Positions 52,374 to 63,332 are shown, numbered from the stretch's first letter. The stretch is 64,000 bases of DNA from Micromonospora yangpuensis (GCF_900091615.1 NZ_FMIA01000002.1:5022001-5086000), one strand, 5' to 3'. Made by a program: numbers and translations. The notes: generated by a model from the letters alone, not told the origin.

Positions 52374-53198
52374 ATGCCTCGGTTCCAGACCGCCCGCCGA
52401 CCCGCCGTGACCGCCCGGTCGAAACCCCGCCGGGTCGCCGCGTTCGGCACCATCGCCGCGCTCGTGCTCGTCACCGGCTGCGACGGCCTCGCCTCCCGAC
52501 GGCTCGACTTCGACGACACCGAGTCGGCCCGGATCACCGGCATCACCGTGCTCCGGGGTGCGGGTGACGTCACCGTCCGCGCCACCGACGCCACCACCGG
52601 GGTACGGATCAAACGGATCCTGCGCTACCAGGGCGCCAACCAGCCGGACACCAGCTACCAGATCCGGGGCGGGGAGCTGGTGCTGGACACCGACTGCGGC
52701 AACCGTTGCTCGCTGTCCTACGAGGTGACCGCCCCGGTGGGCGTCACCGTGCAGGGCGAGCTGGAGGCGGGCCAACTGGACCTGAGCCGGGTGGGTCCGG
52801 TGGAGATCACCCTCGGCGCGGGGGACGTCCGGATCAGCGAGAGCAACGGTCCGGTCCGCGCCCGTACCGACGCGGGTGACATCGAGGTCGACCGGATCAC
52901 CGGCCCGGTCTTCCTGCGCAGCGGGGCCGGCGACGTGACCGGCAAGGCCCTCGGCACCGGTGCGGTCGACGTCGTCACCGAGGTCGGCGACATCTCGGTC
53001 TCGCTCGACCAGGTGGCCTCGGCACGCGCGCACAGCGAGACCGGCTCGGTGACGCTGAGCGTGCCGGACGGCCGGTACCAGGTCCGGCACCAGGGTGAGC
53101 CGGACGAGGGTGACATCGAGGTGCCCCACGATCCGGGTGCCACCGCCGTGCTCGACGTACGGGTCGACAACGGCCAGTTGAAGATCACCCGCCGGTGA
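52374..53198 (+). CDS. DUF4097-type beta-helical lipoprotein
   Basis: This 274-residue lipoprotein has a long basic N region, hydrophobic core and lipobox LVTGC (Cys about residue 36). The mature part is a repeating beta-strand pattern (AGDVTVRATDATTGV, LGAGDVRISESNGPVRARTDAGDIEVDRITGPVFLRSGAGDVTGKALGTGAVDVVTEVGDISVSL), typical of DUF4097/DUF2807 beta-helix proteins. ATG at 52374 lies 6 bp after TACCGT with no Shine-Dalgarno, so it may be leaderless. It should sit on the outer face of the membrane. Its role is unknown. Confidence 0.86.
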   Translation: MPRFQTARRPAVTARSKPRRVAAFGTIAALVLVTGCDGLASRRLDFDDTESARITGITVLRGAGDVTVRATDATTGVRIKRILRYQGANQPDTSYQIRGGELVLDTDCGNRCSLSYEVTAPVGVTVQGELEAGQLDLSRVGPVEITLGAGDVRISESNGPVRARTDAGDIEVDRITGPVFLRSGAGDVTGKALGTGAVDVVTEVGDISVSLDQVASARAHSETGSVTLSVPDGRYQVRHQGEPDEGDIEVPHDPGATAVLDVRVDNGQLKITRR

Positions 53199-53199
53199 C

Positions 53200-54384
53200 C
53201 TACCGGGCCTCGTCGTCGGCCCGCCGCCCCGCGCCGGCCCGGACCCCCACCTCGTCGCCGGCCCGGGCCTGCGGCAGGTCGTCGGCGTGACCTCGCCGCC
53301 CGTCCCGGGTGCCGGCCGGCTCGTTGCCGACGCGGCTCCTCGGCACCTCGGCGGTGCCGGTGGCCGGGGCCGGGCGACGGCCACCGGGCAGCAGCTCCGG
53401 TGGGCGGCGGGCCGCCACGTCCTCCACCCAGCCGACCAGCACCGTCACCACCGCGACCAGGGCGAAGACCAGCACCACCCGGATGGCCAGGCCGACCGGA
53501 TCCTGATGGGACCAGCCGACCACGTCGACCAGCGGGGTCAACGCGACCACGAACGGCATGTGCCACAGGTAGACGGTGAGCGCCCGCCGGTTCAGCACCG
53601 TCACCGTACGGCCGAAGGCGGCGTTGCGGTCCACCCAGGCCGCGCCGGACGGGGCCCGGCCGAGGGCGACCAGGATGAACGCCGCCGACCAGAGGGCGTT
53701 GCCCAGCGGGATGTCGTTGAGGTCGTACCCCCGGGGGCCGTGGTTGGCCAGGATCCAGGCCAGCCCGAGACCACCCACCACGACCACGAGCGGGACGAAC
53801 ACCCGGTTGCCGATCCGGCGCAGCAGACCGTCGTGGTGGGCGAAGCCGAGCAGCCACGCTCCGAAGTAGAGCCCGAACTCGCGCACCGCCAGCGACGGAT
53901 CGGCCAGCACCCCCACCTCGATCGCCACCAACAGCAGGTACGGGGCGAGCAAGGTCGGCAGTGGGGCCCGCCGGAACAGCCACAGCGCCACCGGTGAGGC
54001 GAGCACGAACCACAGGTAGTCGCGCAGGTACCAGATCACGCTCAGCGCGAGCGCACCCCAGCCGTTGGCCGGCGGATCGGCGATCGGGAAGAGCCACAGC
54101 ACGATCCGCCAGGTCGGCGTCAGACCGGTGAGCAGCATGGCGGGTACGAACACCAGGGCGACCACCCACAGCGAGGGCAGCAGCCGACGGAGCCGTCGAC
54201 CCACCGCCGGTGCCCCGGTACGGGTGAGCGAGGCGGCCATCAACGAGCCGGCGAGCGCGAACATCACCGACATGGCCGGGAAAATCAACGTCAGGCTGGC
54301 CCACCCGGTGACGTGGTAGACCACGACCCGGACGATGGCGAGGAAGCGAAGAAGATCCAGGTATCGGTTACGCATCAGCTGCAT
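53200..54384 (-). CDS. Acyltransferase 3 family membrane protein
   Basis: This protein of about 394 residues and ten helices is of the OafA/acyltransferase 3 family, which acetylates or succinylates cell-surface or secreted carbohydrates. RNRYLDLLRFLAIVRVVVYHVTGW is the typical first helix with the catalytic His, PAMSVMFALAGSLMAASL follows, and VYLWHMPFVVALTPLV near residue 275 is another conserved helix. The last 70 residues form a Pro/Arg/Gly-rich cytoplasmic tail. ATG at 54384 is my choice; ATG 54375 and GTG 54411 (behind GGGAGG) are in frame. It stands convergent to the DUF4097 gene. Confidence 0.88.
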   Translation of the reverse strand: MQLMRNRYLDLLRFLAIVRVVVYHVTGWASLTLIFPAMSVMFALAGSLMAASLTRTGAPAVGRRLRRLLPSLWVVALVFVPAMLLTGLTPTWRIVLWLFPIADPPANGWGALALSVIWYLRDYLWFVLASPVALWLFRRAPLPTLLAPYLLLVAIEVGVLADPSLAVREFGLYFGAWLLGFAHHDGLLRRIGNRVFVPLVVVVGGLGLAWILANHGPRGYDLNDIPLGNALWSAAFILVALGRAPSGAAWVDRNAAFGRTVTVLNRRALTVYLWHMPFVVALTPLVDVVGWSHQDPVGLAIRVVLVFALVAVVTVLVGWVEDVAARRPPELLPGGRRPAPATGTAEVPRSRVGNEPAGTRDGRRGHADDLPQARAGDEVGVRAGAGRRADDEAR

Positions 54385-54502
54385 CCGGGTCGGCGGGCAG
54401 GACAGGCACAAACCTCCCTACCCTCGACGCTCCGCCGGAAAAACAGCTAGCAAAGCCGCATAGACGTGAGATATCCCATTCGCGGCGCGGGGTGGGGTCG
54501 GG

Positions 54503-55408
54503 TCAGAAGCCGAGCTTGCGCAGCTGCTTCGGGTCCCGCTGCCAGTCCTTGGCCACCCGGACGTGCAGGTCCAGGTAGACCCGGGTGCCGAGCAGCTCCT
54601 CGATCTGCTGGCGGGCGGTGATGCCGACCTCCTTGAGGCGGCTGGCCCGGTGACCCAGCACGATCGCCTTCTGGCTTGGTCGTTCGACGTAGACGTCGGC
54701 GAAGATCTTCATGACCTTGCCCTCGGGGATCATCTCCTCGACAACCACCGCGATGGAGTGCGGCAGCTCGTCGCGGACCCCCTCCAGGGCCGCCTCCCGG
54801 ATCAGCTCGGCGACCAGCACCTGCTCCGGGTCCTCGGTGAGCATGTCGTCCGGATAGAGCTGCGGCGACGGCGGAAGGTAGCCGGTCATCACGTCGACCA
54901 GGGTGTCCACCTGGTGCCCGGAGACCGCGCTGACCGGCACCACCGCCGCGAAGTCACCCAGCTCGCTGACCGCCAGCAACTGCTCGGCCAGCCGCTTCTT
55001 GTCCACCAGGTCGGTCTTGGTGACCACGGCGAGCACGGTCGCCTTCAACTCGGCCAGCTCACCGCTGATGAACCGGTCGCCCCGGCCCACCGGCTCGTCC
55101 GCCGGGATACAGAGGCCGATCACGTCGACCTCGCTCCAGGTCGTCCGCACCAGGTCGTTGAGCCGCTCGCCGAGCAGGGTACGCGGACGGTGCAGGCCGG
55201 GGGTGTCGACCAGGACGAGCTGCGAGTCCGGCCGGTGCAGGACGGCCCGGATGACGTGCCGGGTGGTCTGCGGCTTGTTCGAGGTAATCGCGATCTTCTG
55301 CCCGACGATCGCGTTGGTGAGCGTCGACTTGCCGGCGTTCGGCCGCCCGACGAAACAGGCGAAACCGGCCCGGTACGGGCGCTCGGCGGTCAGCCCCGTG
55401 CCGGTCAC
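54503..55408 (-). CDS. era: GTPase Era
   Basis: This 301-residue GTPase acts in 16S rRNA maturation and 30S assembly. The G domain has GRPNAGKST (G1), switch region NKPQTTRHVIRAV (G2), VDTPGLHRPR (G3) and VVTKTDLVD (G4). The C-terminal KH domain contains VYVERPSQKAIVLGHRASRLKEVGITARQQIEELLGTRVYLDLHVRVAKDWQRDPKQLRKLGF. GTG at 55408 overlaps the stop of the CDA-like gene. It belongs to the conserved run phoH-ybeY-corC-cda-era. Confidence 0.96.
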   Translation of the reverse strand: MTGTGLTAERPYRAGFACFVGRPNAGKSTLTNAIVGQKIAITSNKPQTTRHVIRAVLHRPDSQLVLVDTPGLHRPRTLLGERLNDLVRTTWSEVDVIGLCIPADEPVGRGDRFISGELAELKATVLAVVTKTDLVDKKRLAEQLLAVSELGDFAAVVPVSAVSGHQVDTLVDVMTGYLPPSPQLYPDDMLTEDPEQVLVAELIREAALEGVRDELPHSIAVVVEEMIPEGKVMKIFADVYVERPSQKAIVLGHRASRLKEVGITARQQIEELLGTRVYLDLHVRVAKDWQRDPKQLRKLGF

Positions 55409-55794
55409 TCGGCCACCGTGCCGAGCAGTGTGCCGTCCGGGGCGGCCACGTGGATCGGCGCCTCGGCGGCCAGGTCACGCACGGCGGCGTGCCCCGCGCC
55501 GTCCAGCGTCGAGGCCTCGGTCACCAACACCGCAGCCTCCAGCCGGGTCGCACCGGCGGCAACCGCCGAGGCGACCGCGAGCTGCAACGCGGTCAGGGTC
55601 AGCGACGGCAGGGCGACGTTCGCCGCCGCGTACGTCCGGCCGTCCTGATCCCGGACTGCCGCGCCCTCGACCGCGCCCACCCGGCCCCGCGCGCCCCGGG
55701 CCAGCACGACCAGCTTGGCGTCCTCGGCGCCGAGCTCGGTCACCGGCCCGGACGGGGTGGAACGGGCGGCGGGTGCCACGGGTGTGTCAGGCAT
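55405..55794 (-). CDS. Cytidine deaminase-like protein lacking the zinc site
   Basis: The protein has 129 residues with the cytidine deaminase fold pattern (VRDQDGRTYAAANVALPSLTLTALQLAVASAVAAGATRLEAAVLVTEASTLDGAG). The zinc-binding motifs of real deaminases, [HC]AE and PCxxC, are missing: LTALQLA and GHAAVRDL stand at the expected places. It is therefore unlikely to deaminate cytidine. The gene is coupled to both era (4-bp overlap) and corC (8-bp overlap). The same place in M. tuberculosis holds Rv2365c, a conserved hypothetical gene. It may be a structural partner of Era or CorC. Confidence 0.83.
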   Translation of the reverse strand: MPDTPVAPAARSTPSGPVTELGAEDAKLVVLARGARGRVGAVEGAAVRDQDGRTYAAANVALPSLTLTALQLAVASAVAAGATRLEAAVLVTEASTLDGAGHAAVRDLAAEAPIHVAAPDGTLLGTVAE

Positions 55795-57268
55795 CGGCGG
55801 GTTGCCTCTCCTCGGATCGGTTGTCGTTGTCCCGGGGCTCGGACTGCTCGCCCTGCCCCGCCTCGTGCCGCGGCTCGGCCCGGCTCACCAGCAGGGTGTC
55901 GATCCGGTTTCGTCGGCCGGTGGTGCCCTCGGCGACCAGAGACAGCCCGGCCACCTCGGCCTGCGCCCCCGGGATCGGCACCCGACCCAGGGCCTGGGCG
56001 AGCAGGCCGCCGACCGTCTCCACCTCGTCGGTGGGCAGCTCGGTGTCGAACAGCTCGCCGAGATCCTCGACCGGGAGCCGGGCGGTGACCCGGACCGCAC
56101 CGTCGTCGAGATGCTCGACGGGCGGGCGTTCGACATCGTACTCGTCGGTGATCTCGCCGACGATCTCCTCCAGGATGTCCTCGATGGTGACCAACCCGCC
56201 GGTGCCGCCGTACTCGTCGACCACGATCACCAGGTGTCGGCGGGCCGCCTGCATCTCCGACAGCAGATCGTCGACCGGCTTGGACTCCGGGACGAAGGTG
56301 GCCGGGCGCATCAGCTCGGCCACGTCGCACCGGGCGTCCTCGGCCGCGCCGCCCTGGGTACGCCGGATCAGGTCCTTGAGATACAACACCCCGAGCACGT
56401 CGTCGACACTCTCGCCGATCACCGGGATCCGGGAGAAGCCGGAGCGCAGGAAGAGCGCCAACGCCTGGGAGAGCGTCTTGCCCCGCTCGATCCAGACCAT
56501 CTCGGTGCGGGGCACCATCACCTCGCGGGCGATCGTGCCGCCGAGCGCGAAGACCTTCTCGATCATCTGCCGCTCGCCGTGCTCGACCACCCCGCGCTGC
56601 TCGGCCAGGTCGACCAGCTCCCGCAGCTCCACCTGGGTGGCGAACGGCCCCTCCCGGAAGCCCCGCCCGGGGGTCACCGCGTTGCCGATCAGGATCAGCA
56701 GCGAGGCCAGCGGGTTCAGCGCCCGGCCCAACCAGCGCACCAGCGGCGCGACGGCCCGACCGACCGAGTACGCGTGCTGGCGGCCCAGCGTGCGGGGCGC
56801 GACGCCGACCGCCACGAAGCTGACCACGGTCATCGCCCCGGCGGTGATCAACGCCGCCCGCCAGCCCGCCCCGAAGGTGTCCACCGCGACCAGGGCCACC
56901 AGCGTGGTGGCGGTCAGCTCGGTGAGCAACCGGAGCAGGAGCAGCAGGTTGAGGTGGCGTACCACGTCACCGGCGACCAGCTGGAGGGTCCGCGCGCCGC
57001 GCGCCCCGTCCCGGGCCAGCTCCGCGGCGCGGGCCGGGGAGATCGCGGCCAACGCCGCCTCGGTCATCGCGATCAACCCGGCGAGCACCAGCAGGCCCGC
57101 CGCGAAGAACAACAGTTGCAGGTCGGGCAGGCCGGCCGGGCCGGCGGCAAGGACGAGGCCGGCCGGACTGGCGGCGAGGACCGGGCCGGCCGGCCCGGCG
57201 GCAACCGTCGGGCCGGTGGCGAGCAGTGGGCCGGCGGTGTGGCCGGCCGCGAGTATCAGGGGGGTCAT
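55787..57268 (-). CDS. CNNM/CorC-type (hemolysin family) membrane protein with CBS domains
   Basis: This protein of about 493 residues has four helices in a DUF21 membrane domain (LLFFAAGLLVLAGLIAMTEAALAAISPARAAEL), paired CBS domains (REVMVPRTEMVWIERGKTLSQALALFLRSGFSRIPVIGESVDDVLGVLYLKDLI; FVPESKPVDDLLSEMQAARRHLVIVVDEYGGTGGLVTIEDILEEIVGEI) and a CorC_HlyC domain. Members are magnesium transport or efflux proteins. The first 50 residues are Ala/Gly/Pro repeats ahead of helix one. ATG at 57268 overlaps the ybeY stop (TGATG); GTG 57271 is possible. Confidence 0.92.
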   Translation of the reverse strand: MTPLILAAGHTAGPLLATGPTVAAGPAGPVLAASPAGLVLAAGPAGLPDLQLLFFAAGLLVLAGLIAMTEAALAAISPARAAELARDGARGARTLQLVAGDVVRHLNLLLLLRLLTELTATTLVALVAVDTFGAGWRAALITAGAMTVVSFVAVGVAPRTLGRQHAYSVGRAVAPLVRWLGRALNPLASLLILIGNAVTPGRGFREGPFATQVELRELVDLAEQRGVVEHGERQMIEKVFALGGTIAREVMVPRTEMVWIERGKTLSQALALFLRSGFSRIPVIGESVDDVLGVLYLKDLIRRTQGGAAEDARCDVAELMRPATFVPESKPVDDLLSEMQAARRHLVIVVDEYGGTGGLVTIEDILEEIVGEITDEYDVERPPVEHLDDGAVRVTARLPVEDLGELFDTELPTDEVETVGGLLAQALGRVPIPGAQAEVAGLSLVAEGTTGRRNRIDTLLVSRAEPRHEAGQGEQSEPRDNDNRSEERQPADA

Positions 57269-57741
57269 CACCGGGTCCGGGTCGACCGCCAGCTCGCCAG
57301 CAACCGGGCCTGGAGGGCGAACATCTCCCGCTCCTCCTCCGGCTCGGCGTGGTCGTAGCCGAGCAGGTGCAGCACCCCGTGCACGGTGAGCAGGTGCAAC
57401 TCGTCGGCGGGCGCGTGCCCGGCGGTGGCCGCCTGCTTGGCCGCCACCTCCGGGCAGAGCACGATGTCACCGAGCAACGCCGGCTCACCGCCCGGACTGC
57501 TGGCCTCACCGGGCCCGTGGTCGACGCTGCCCTCGTCCATGGGGAAGGCCAGCACGTCGGTGGGGCCGTCGCCGCCCATCCAGCGATGGTTCAGCTCGGA
57601 CATGTAGTCGATGTCGACCAGCAGCACGGAGAGCTCGGCGAGGGGGTTGACCCCCATCTCGTCGAGGGCGTGCCGGGCGACGGCGAGTACGGCGTCGGTG
57701 TCGACCTCGACGCCGGACTCGTTCGCGATCTCGATGGACAA
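57268..57741 (-). CDS. ybeY: Endoribonuclease YbeY (rRNA maturation factor)
   Basis: This 157-residue metal-dependent RNase is needed for 16S rRNA 3' end maturation and ribosome quality control. The zinc motif [11 protein letters not shown] (about residues 121-131) is complete, and [20 protein letters not shown] is conserved. ATG at 57741 follows CAGGAGAG. It lies 14 bp after phoH and overlaps corC. Confidence 0.96.
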   Translation of the reverse strand: MSIEIANESGVEVDTDAVLAVARHALDEMGVNPLAELSVLLVDIDYMSELNHRWMGGDGPTDVLAFPMDEGSVDHGPGEASSPGGEPALLGDIVLCPEVAAKQAATAGHAPADELHLLTVHGVLHLLGYDHAEPEEEREMFALQARLLASWRSTRTR

Positions 57742-57755
57742 CTGACTCTCCTGCT

Positions 57756-59885
<2,130 letters not shown>

Positions 59886-60053
59886 AGGTCGGGCCCGTCG
59901 GGCCCTGCGCCACCTGCTCTCGATCTCTGCCCCGGCCCTGCTGGCGCGCGGCGTGCTTGACGTTGCACCCATGATATCGGGTCCCACCCGGCCGCACCTC
60001 GCCCATTTCGGCCGGATCCGCCCGGTGCCCACCCCACCCGGCGCGCCCCTCCG

Positions 60054-60104
60054 AAAGGAAGGGCCCCTTCTTAACCGTATGCGTTAAGAAGGGGCCCTTC
60101 CTTA
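60054..60104. repeat. Dispersed hairpin repeat, copy 7 (perfect palindrome)
   Basis: A 21-bp perfect stem (60055-60075 with 60083-60103) encloses a 7-base loop CGTATGC. The stem is AAGGAAGGG-CCCCTTC-TTAAC. The right end overlaps the TAA stop of the HIT gene and the left faces the phoH start. It is the most symmetric copy, so no orientation can be given. Confidence 0.92.
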
Positions 60105-60452
60105 CCCGGCGAGCATGGGGCCGAGGGGGGCGCCGCCGAGCAGGTGGGCGTGGACGTGGAAGACCTCCTGGCCGCCGTACGCGCCGGTGTTGAACATCAA
60201 CCGGAAGCCGTCGCCGAGCAGCCCCTCGTCCTCGGCCACAACGGCGGCCGTGGCCAGCACCTCGCCGGCCAACGCCGGGTCGCCCGCGCCGAGGGTGGCC
60301 ACGTCGACGTAGTGCTCCTTCGGGATGACCAGCACGTGCACCGGCGCCTTCGGGCCGATGTCGCGGAACGCCAGGGTGCGCTCGGTCTCCCGGACGACGG
60401 TCGCAGGAATATCGCCGGCGACGATCCGGCAGAACAGGCAGTCGGTCTCCAT
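60102..60452 (-). CDS. HIT family nucleotide hydrolase (HINT-like)
   Basis: This 116-residue histidine triad protein hydrolyses nucleoside phosphoramidates or similar AMP conjugates. DCLFCRIVAGDIPATVVRETERTLAFRDIGPKAPVHVLVIPKEHY is the typical N terminus and EVFHVHAHLLGG contains the HxHxH triad. ATG at 60452 lies 6 bp after TAGCAT (minus strand) with no Shine-Dalgarno, implying a leaderless mRNA. It lies upstream of phoH on the same strand with hairpin copy 7 between them, so the two may be separate units. Confidence 0.94.
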   Translation of the reverse strand: METDCLFCRIVAGDIPATVVRETERTLAFRDIGPKAPVHVLVIPKEHYVDVATLGAGDPALAGEVLATAAVVAEDEGLLGDGFRLMFNTGAYGGQEVFHVHAHLLGGAPLGPMLAG

Positions 60453-60520
60453 CGGGGCATGCTAGCCGGGTACCGGGGGTGGGCTGTGCCGGCCCGGCCC
60501 GGCGGCGGCATGATGTCGGC

Positions 60521-61279
60521 GTGACTTCACGAGCGGTACTGGTGACCGGGGCCTCGCGCGGCATCGGCCGGGCCGTCGCCACGGCCTTCGCGGCCGGCGG
60601 TGACCGGGTGGCGGTGCACCACCGGGACTCGGCCGACCTGGCCGAGCGGCTCCGGACCGAACTGCCCGGCGACGGACACGTGGTGGTCCGGGCCGACCTG
60701 GCCGACCCGGACGCGGTACGGGCCATGGTCGACCGGGCGGCCGAGCTGCTCGGCGGCCTCGACGTGCTGGTCAACAACGCCGGGGTGTTCGGGCCGGCCG
60801 ACCCACCGCACCCGGTCTTCGAGTCCAGCTACGAGCAGTGGCGGCAGCGGTGGCGGGAGGTCCTCGACACCAACCTCGTCGGGGCCGCCAACGTGGCCTG
60901 GTGCGCCGCCCAGCACATGCGCGAGCGGGGCGGTCGGATCGTCAACGTCTCGTCCCGGGGCGCCTTCCGGGGCGAGCCGACCAACCCGGCGTACGGGGCG
61001 AGCAAGGCCGGGCTGAACGCGATGGGTCAGTCCCTGGCGGTGGCGTTGGCCCCGTACGGCATCGCGGTCGCGATGGTGGCGCCCGGTTTCGTGGCCACCG
61101 ACATGACCAACGAGCACCTCAAGGCTCCCCGGGGTGACGCGGTCCGGGCGCAGAGCCCGTTCGACCGGGTGGGCCGGCCGGAGGAGATCGCCGCCGCCGT
61201 GCACTGGCTGGCCTCCCCGGCCGCCGAGTGGGCCTCCGGCACCGTGCTCGACCTCAACGGCGCCTCCCACCTCCGCTGA
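60521..61279 (+). CDS. SDR family oxidoreductase
   Basis: This 252-residue classical short-chain dehydrogenase has the cofactor motif LVTGASRGIGRAVATAF, LVNNAGVFGP, a serine in NVSSRGAF and catalytic YGASKAGLNAMGQSLAVAL. The end (AAVHWLASPAAEWASGTVLDLNGASHLR) is typical of FabG-like enzymes. GTG at 60521 is used. It is divergent from HIT and its stop runs directly into hairpin copy 8. The substrate is unknown. Confidence 0.92.
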   Translation: MTSRAVLVTGASRGIGRAVATAFAAGGDRVAVHHRDSADLAERLRTELPGDGHVVVRADLADPDAVRAMVDRAAELLGGLDVLVNNAGVFGPADPPHPVFESSYEQWRQRWREVLDTNLVGAANVAWCAAQHMRERGGRIVNVSSRGAFRGEPTNPAYGASKAGLNAMGQSLAVALAPYGIAVAMVAPGFVATDMTNEHLKAPRGDAVRAQSPFDRVGRPEEIAAAVHWLASPAAEWASGTVLDLNGASHLR

Positions 61280-61332
61280 AAGGAAGGGCCCCCTGTTATC
61301 GCTTTCGGTATAGGAGGGGACCCTTCCTAACG
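61277..61332 (+). repeat. Dispersed hairpin repeat, copy 8 (forward)
   Basis: It begins in the SDR stop codon (TGAAAGGAAGGGCCCCC), contains TGTTATCGCTTTCGGTATAG and ends GGGGACCCTTCCTAACG, so its inner end is partly symmetric with the outer end. With copy 9 it brackets ppk2. Confidence 0.87.
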
Positions 61333-61455
61333 CCTGTGGTCCGGCGGGCGCCGGACCAGCCTGTCCGGCGGGCGCGTGCCGACCGGCCCTACGGGCGCCG
61401 AATGGGTCGCCGGGACAGGGTGGTCGAGTGCCGGCACGGGGTAAGGATTGCCGAC

Positions 61456-62367
61456 ATGGCCGACACCCCGCCGCTGGACCTCGCCGACGAATACCAGGTG
61501 GCCGATGGCCACGACGACGACCCGATCCTGCTCCGCCCGGACGGCACGCCGGTGGACACCTGGCGGGAGGACTACCCGTACGACCACCGCATGGAGCGCG
61601 AGGAGTACGACCGGCACAAGCGGCTGCTGCAGATCGAGCTGCTCAAGCTGCAGGAGTGGATCACGGAGTCCGGTGAGCGGTTGGTGATCCTCTTCGAGGG
61701 GCGGGACGCGGCCGGCAAGGGCGGCACCATCAAGCGCTTCATGGAGCATCTGAACCCACGCGGGGCGCAGGTGGTGGCGCTGACCAAGCCCAACGAGCGG
61801 GAGTCCAGCCAGTGGTACTTCCAGCGCTGGTTGCGGCACCTGCCGGCCGCCGGTGAGATCGTGCTCTTCGACCGGTCCTGGTACAACCGGGCCGGCGTGG
61901 AGCGGGTGATGGGGTTCTGCACCCGCAAGGAATACCTGGAGTTCCTGCGGCAGGCCCCCGAGCTGGAGCGGATGCTCACCCGGTCGGGGATCCGGCTGGT
62001 CAAGTTCTGGTTCTCGGTGTCGCAGAACGAGCAGCGCACCCGGTTCGCCGTCCGCCAGGTCGACCCGGTACGACAGTGGAAACTCTCCCCGATGGACATC
62101 GCCTCGCTGGACCGGTGGGACGAGTACACCGAGGCGAAGGAGGCGATGTTCTTCTACACCGACACCGCCGACGCGCCGTGGACGGTGGTGAAGAGCAACG
62201 ACAAGAAGCGCGCCCGCCTGGAGGCGATGCGCCACGTGCTCAACCGATTCGAGTACGCCAACAAGGATCCCGAGGTCGTCGGAGTGCCGGACCCGCTGAT
62301 CGTCGGCCCGGCCGGCCTGGACCTGCGCCCGGACGACCACCCGGTGCAGGTCTTCCCCCGGCTCTGA
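61456..62367 (+). CDS. ppk2: Polyphosphate kinase 2
   Basis: This 303-residue PPK2 transfers phosphate between polyphosphate and nucleotides. Walker A FEGRDAAGKGG lies near residue 83, KPNERESSQWYFQRWLRHLPAAGEIVLFDRSWYNRAGVERVMGF includes Walker B, and QNEQRTRF and SPMDIASLDRWDEYTEAKEAMF are family signatures of single-domain class I PPK2. ATG at 61456 follows AAGGA. It stands alone between the SDR gene and rsmE, flanked by inverted hairpin repeats. The preferred nucleotide (ADP or GDP) is not readable. Confidence 0.93.
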   Translation: MADTPPLDLADEYQVADGHDDDPILLRPDGTPVDTWREDYPYDHRMEREEYDRHKRLLQIELLKLQEWITESGERLVILFEGRDAAGKGGTIKRFMEHLNPRGAQVVALTKPNERESSQWYFQRWLRHLPAAGEIVLFDRSWYNRAGVERVMGFCTRKEYLEFLRQAPELERMLTRSGIRLVKFWFSVSQNEQRTRFAVRQVDPVRQWKLSPMDIASLDRWDEYTEAKEAMFFYTDTADAPWTVVKSNDKKRARLEAMRHVLNRFEYANKDPEVVGVPDPLIVGPAGLDLRPDDHPVQVFPRL

Positions 62368-62385
62368 CGGCGCGGGATCTCTCTC

Positions 62386-62510
62386 GTCCCGGCAGCCACC
62401 CTCCCCCGCCCCGGCAGCCTCCCCCACGTCCCGGCGGCCTCCCCCACGTGCCGGCAGCCGCCCTCTCCCGTCCCGGCAGCCTCCCCCGTCCGGGGACTCT
62501 CCCGTGCCGG
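62386..62510. repeat. C-rich degenerate 20-bp repeats after ppk2
   Basis: About five to six imperfect units of the type CCCGGCAGCCTCCCCCACGT fill the space between the ppk2 stop and hairpin copy 9. The strand asymmetry (C-rich on plus) is marked. They are non-coding. Confidence 0.65.
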
Positions 62511-62540
62511 GCGGCGAGAAGGCAGCTTCCGGCTCGGGCG

Positions 62541-62594
62541 GTGAGAGGGGAACCCTGCTATACCGAAAGCGTTAACAGGGGGCCCTTCCTTACC
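62541..62594 (-). repeat. Dispersed hairpin repeat, copy 9 (reverse)
   Basis: On the minus strand it starts GGGTAAGGAAGGGCCCCC just past the rsmE stop, then TGTTAACGCTTTCGGTATAG, CAGGGTTCCCCTCTCACC. It differs from copy 8 mainly in the inner arm. It faces copy 8 across ppk2. Confidence 0.87.
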
Positions 62595-62597
62595 CGG

Positions 62598-63332
62598 CTA
62601 CCAGCGGGTTAGGCGGGTGGAGAGCAGGGCGAGGGCGGCGACCCCGGCGGTGGAGGTACGCAGCACCGTCGGGCCCAGCCGGACCGGCCGGGCACCGGCG
62701 GCGGTGAAGGTGGTCAGTTCCGTCTCGGCCACCCCACCCTCCGGGCCCACCACCAGCACGATCTCGCCGGTCGTGGGCAACTCGGCGGTGCTCAGCCGTT
62801 CGTCGGCGCCCTCGTGCAGGACGAACGCGGCGGCGGCGCCGGCCAGCCGGCGGGCCACCGTCGGGGTGGACTCGTCGGGTGCTCCGGCCACCACCGGCAG
62901 CCAGGCCCGGCGGGCCTGTTTGGCGGCCTCCCGGGCGGTCGCCGCCCACTTCTGCCGGGCCCGTACGCCCCGTTCACCCCGCCACTGCACCACCGAGCGG
63001 GACGCCGCCCAGGGCACGATCTCGTCCACCCCGACCTCGGTCATCGCCTGCACGGCCAGTTCACCCCGGTCGCCCTTGGCGATGCCCTGCACCACCACGA
63101 GGCGGGGTACCGGCGCGTCGACGTACCCCCGGGAGGTGATATCGGCGGTGAGGCTGCCCCGGCCGACGGTGGTGACCACGGCGTCGGCGGTGCCGCCTCG
63201 GCCGTCGGCGAGCAGCAGTTCCTGGCCGGCCCGCAGGCGTTGCACGGTGGCGGCGTGGTGGCCCTCCGGCCCGTCGAGGGTCAGGGTGTCACCGGTGGGC
63301 AGGGCGTCGACCAGGAAGAGCGGCGCGGACAC
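62598..63332 (-). CDS. rsmE: 16S rRNA (uracil(1498)-N(3))-methyltransferase
   Basis: This 244-residue SPOUT methyltransferase modifies U1498 of 16S rRNA using SAM. An N-terminal PUA-like domain (GPEGHHAATVQRLRAGQELLLADGRGG) precedes the knot (EIVLVVGPEGGVAETELTTFTAAGARPVRLGPTVLRTSTAGVAALALL). VVQGIAKGDRGELAVQAMTEVGVDEIVPWAASRSVVQW is conserved. GTG at 63332 directly follows the dnaJ stop (TGAGTG). The stop lies 3 bp from hairpin copy 9. Confidence 0.96.
   Translation of the reverse strand: MSAPLFLVDALPTGDTLTLDGPEGHHAATVQRLRAGQELLLADGRGGTADAVVTTVGRGSLTADITSRGYVDAPVPRLVVVQGIAKGDRGELAVQAMTEVGVDEIVPWAASRSVVQWRGERGVRARQKWAATAREAAKQARRAWLPVVAGAPDESTPTVARRLAGAAAAFVLHEGADERLSTAELPTTGEIVLVVGPEGGVAETELTTFTAAGARPVRLGPTVLRTSTAGVAALALLSTRLTRW

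Noticed and set aside
55405..55794. Functional cytidine deaminase
   Set aside because: Both zinc-binding motifs are missing.
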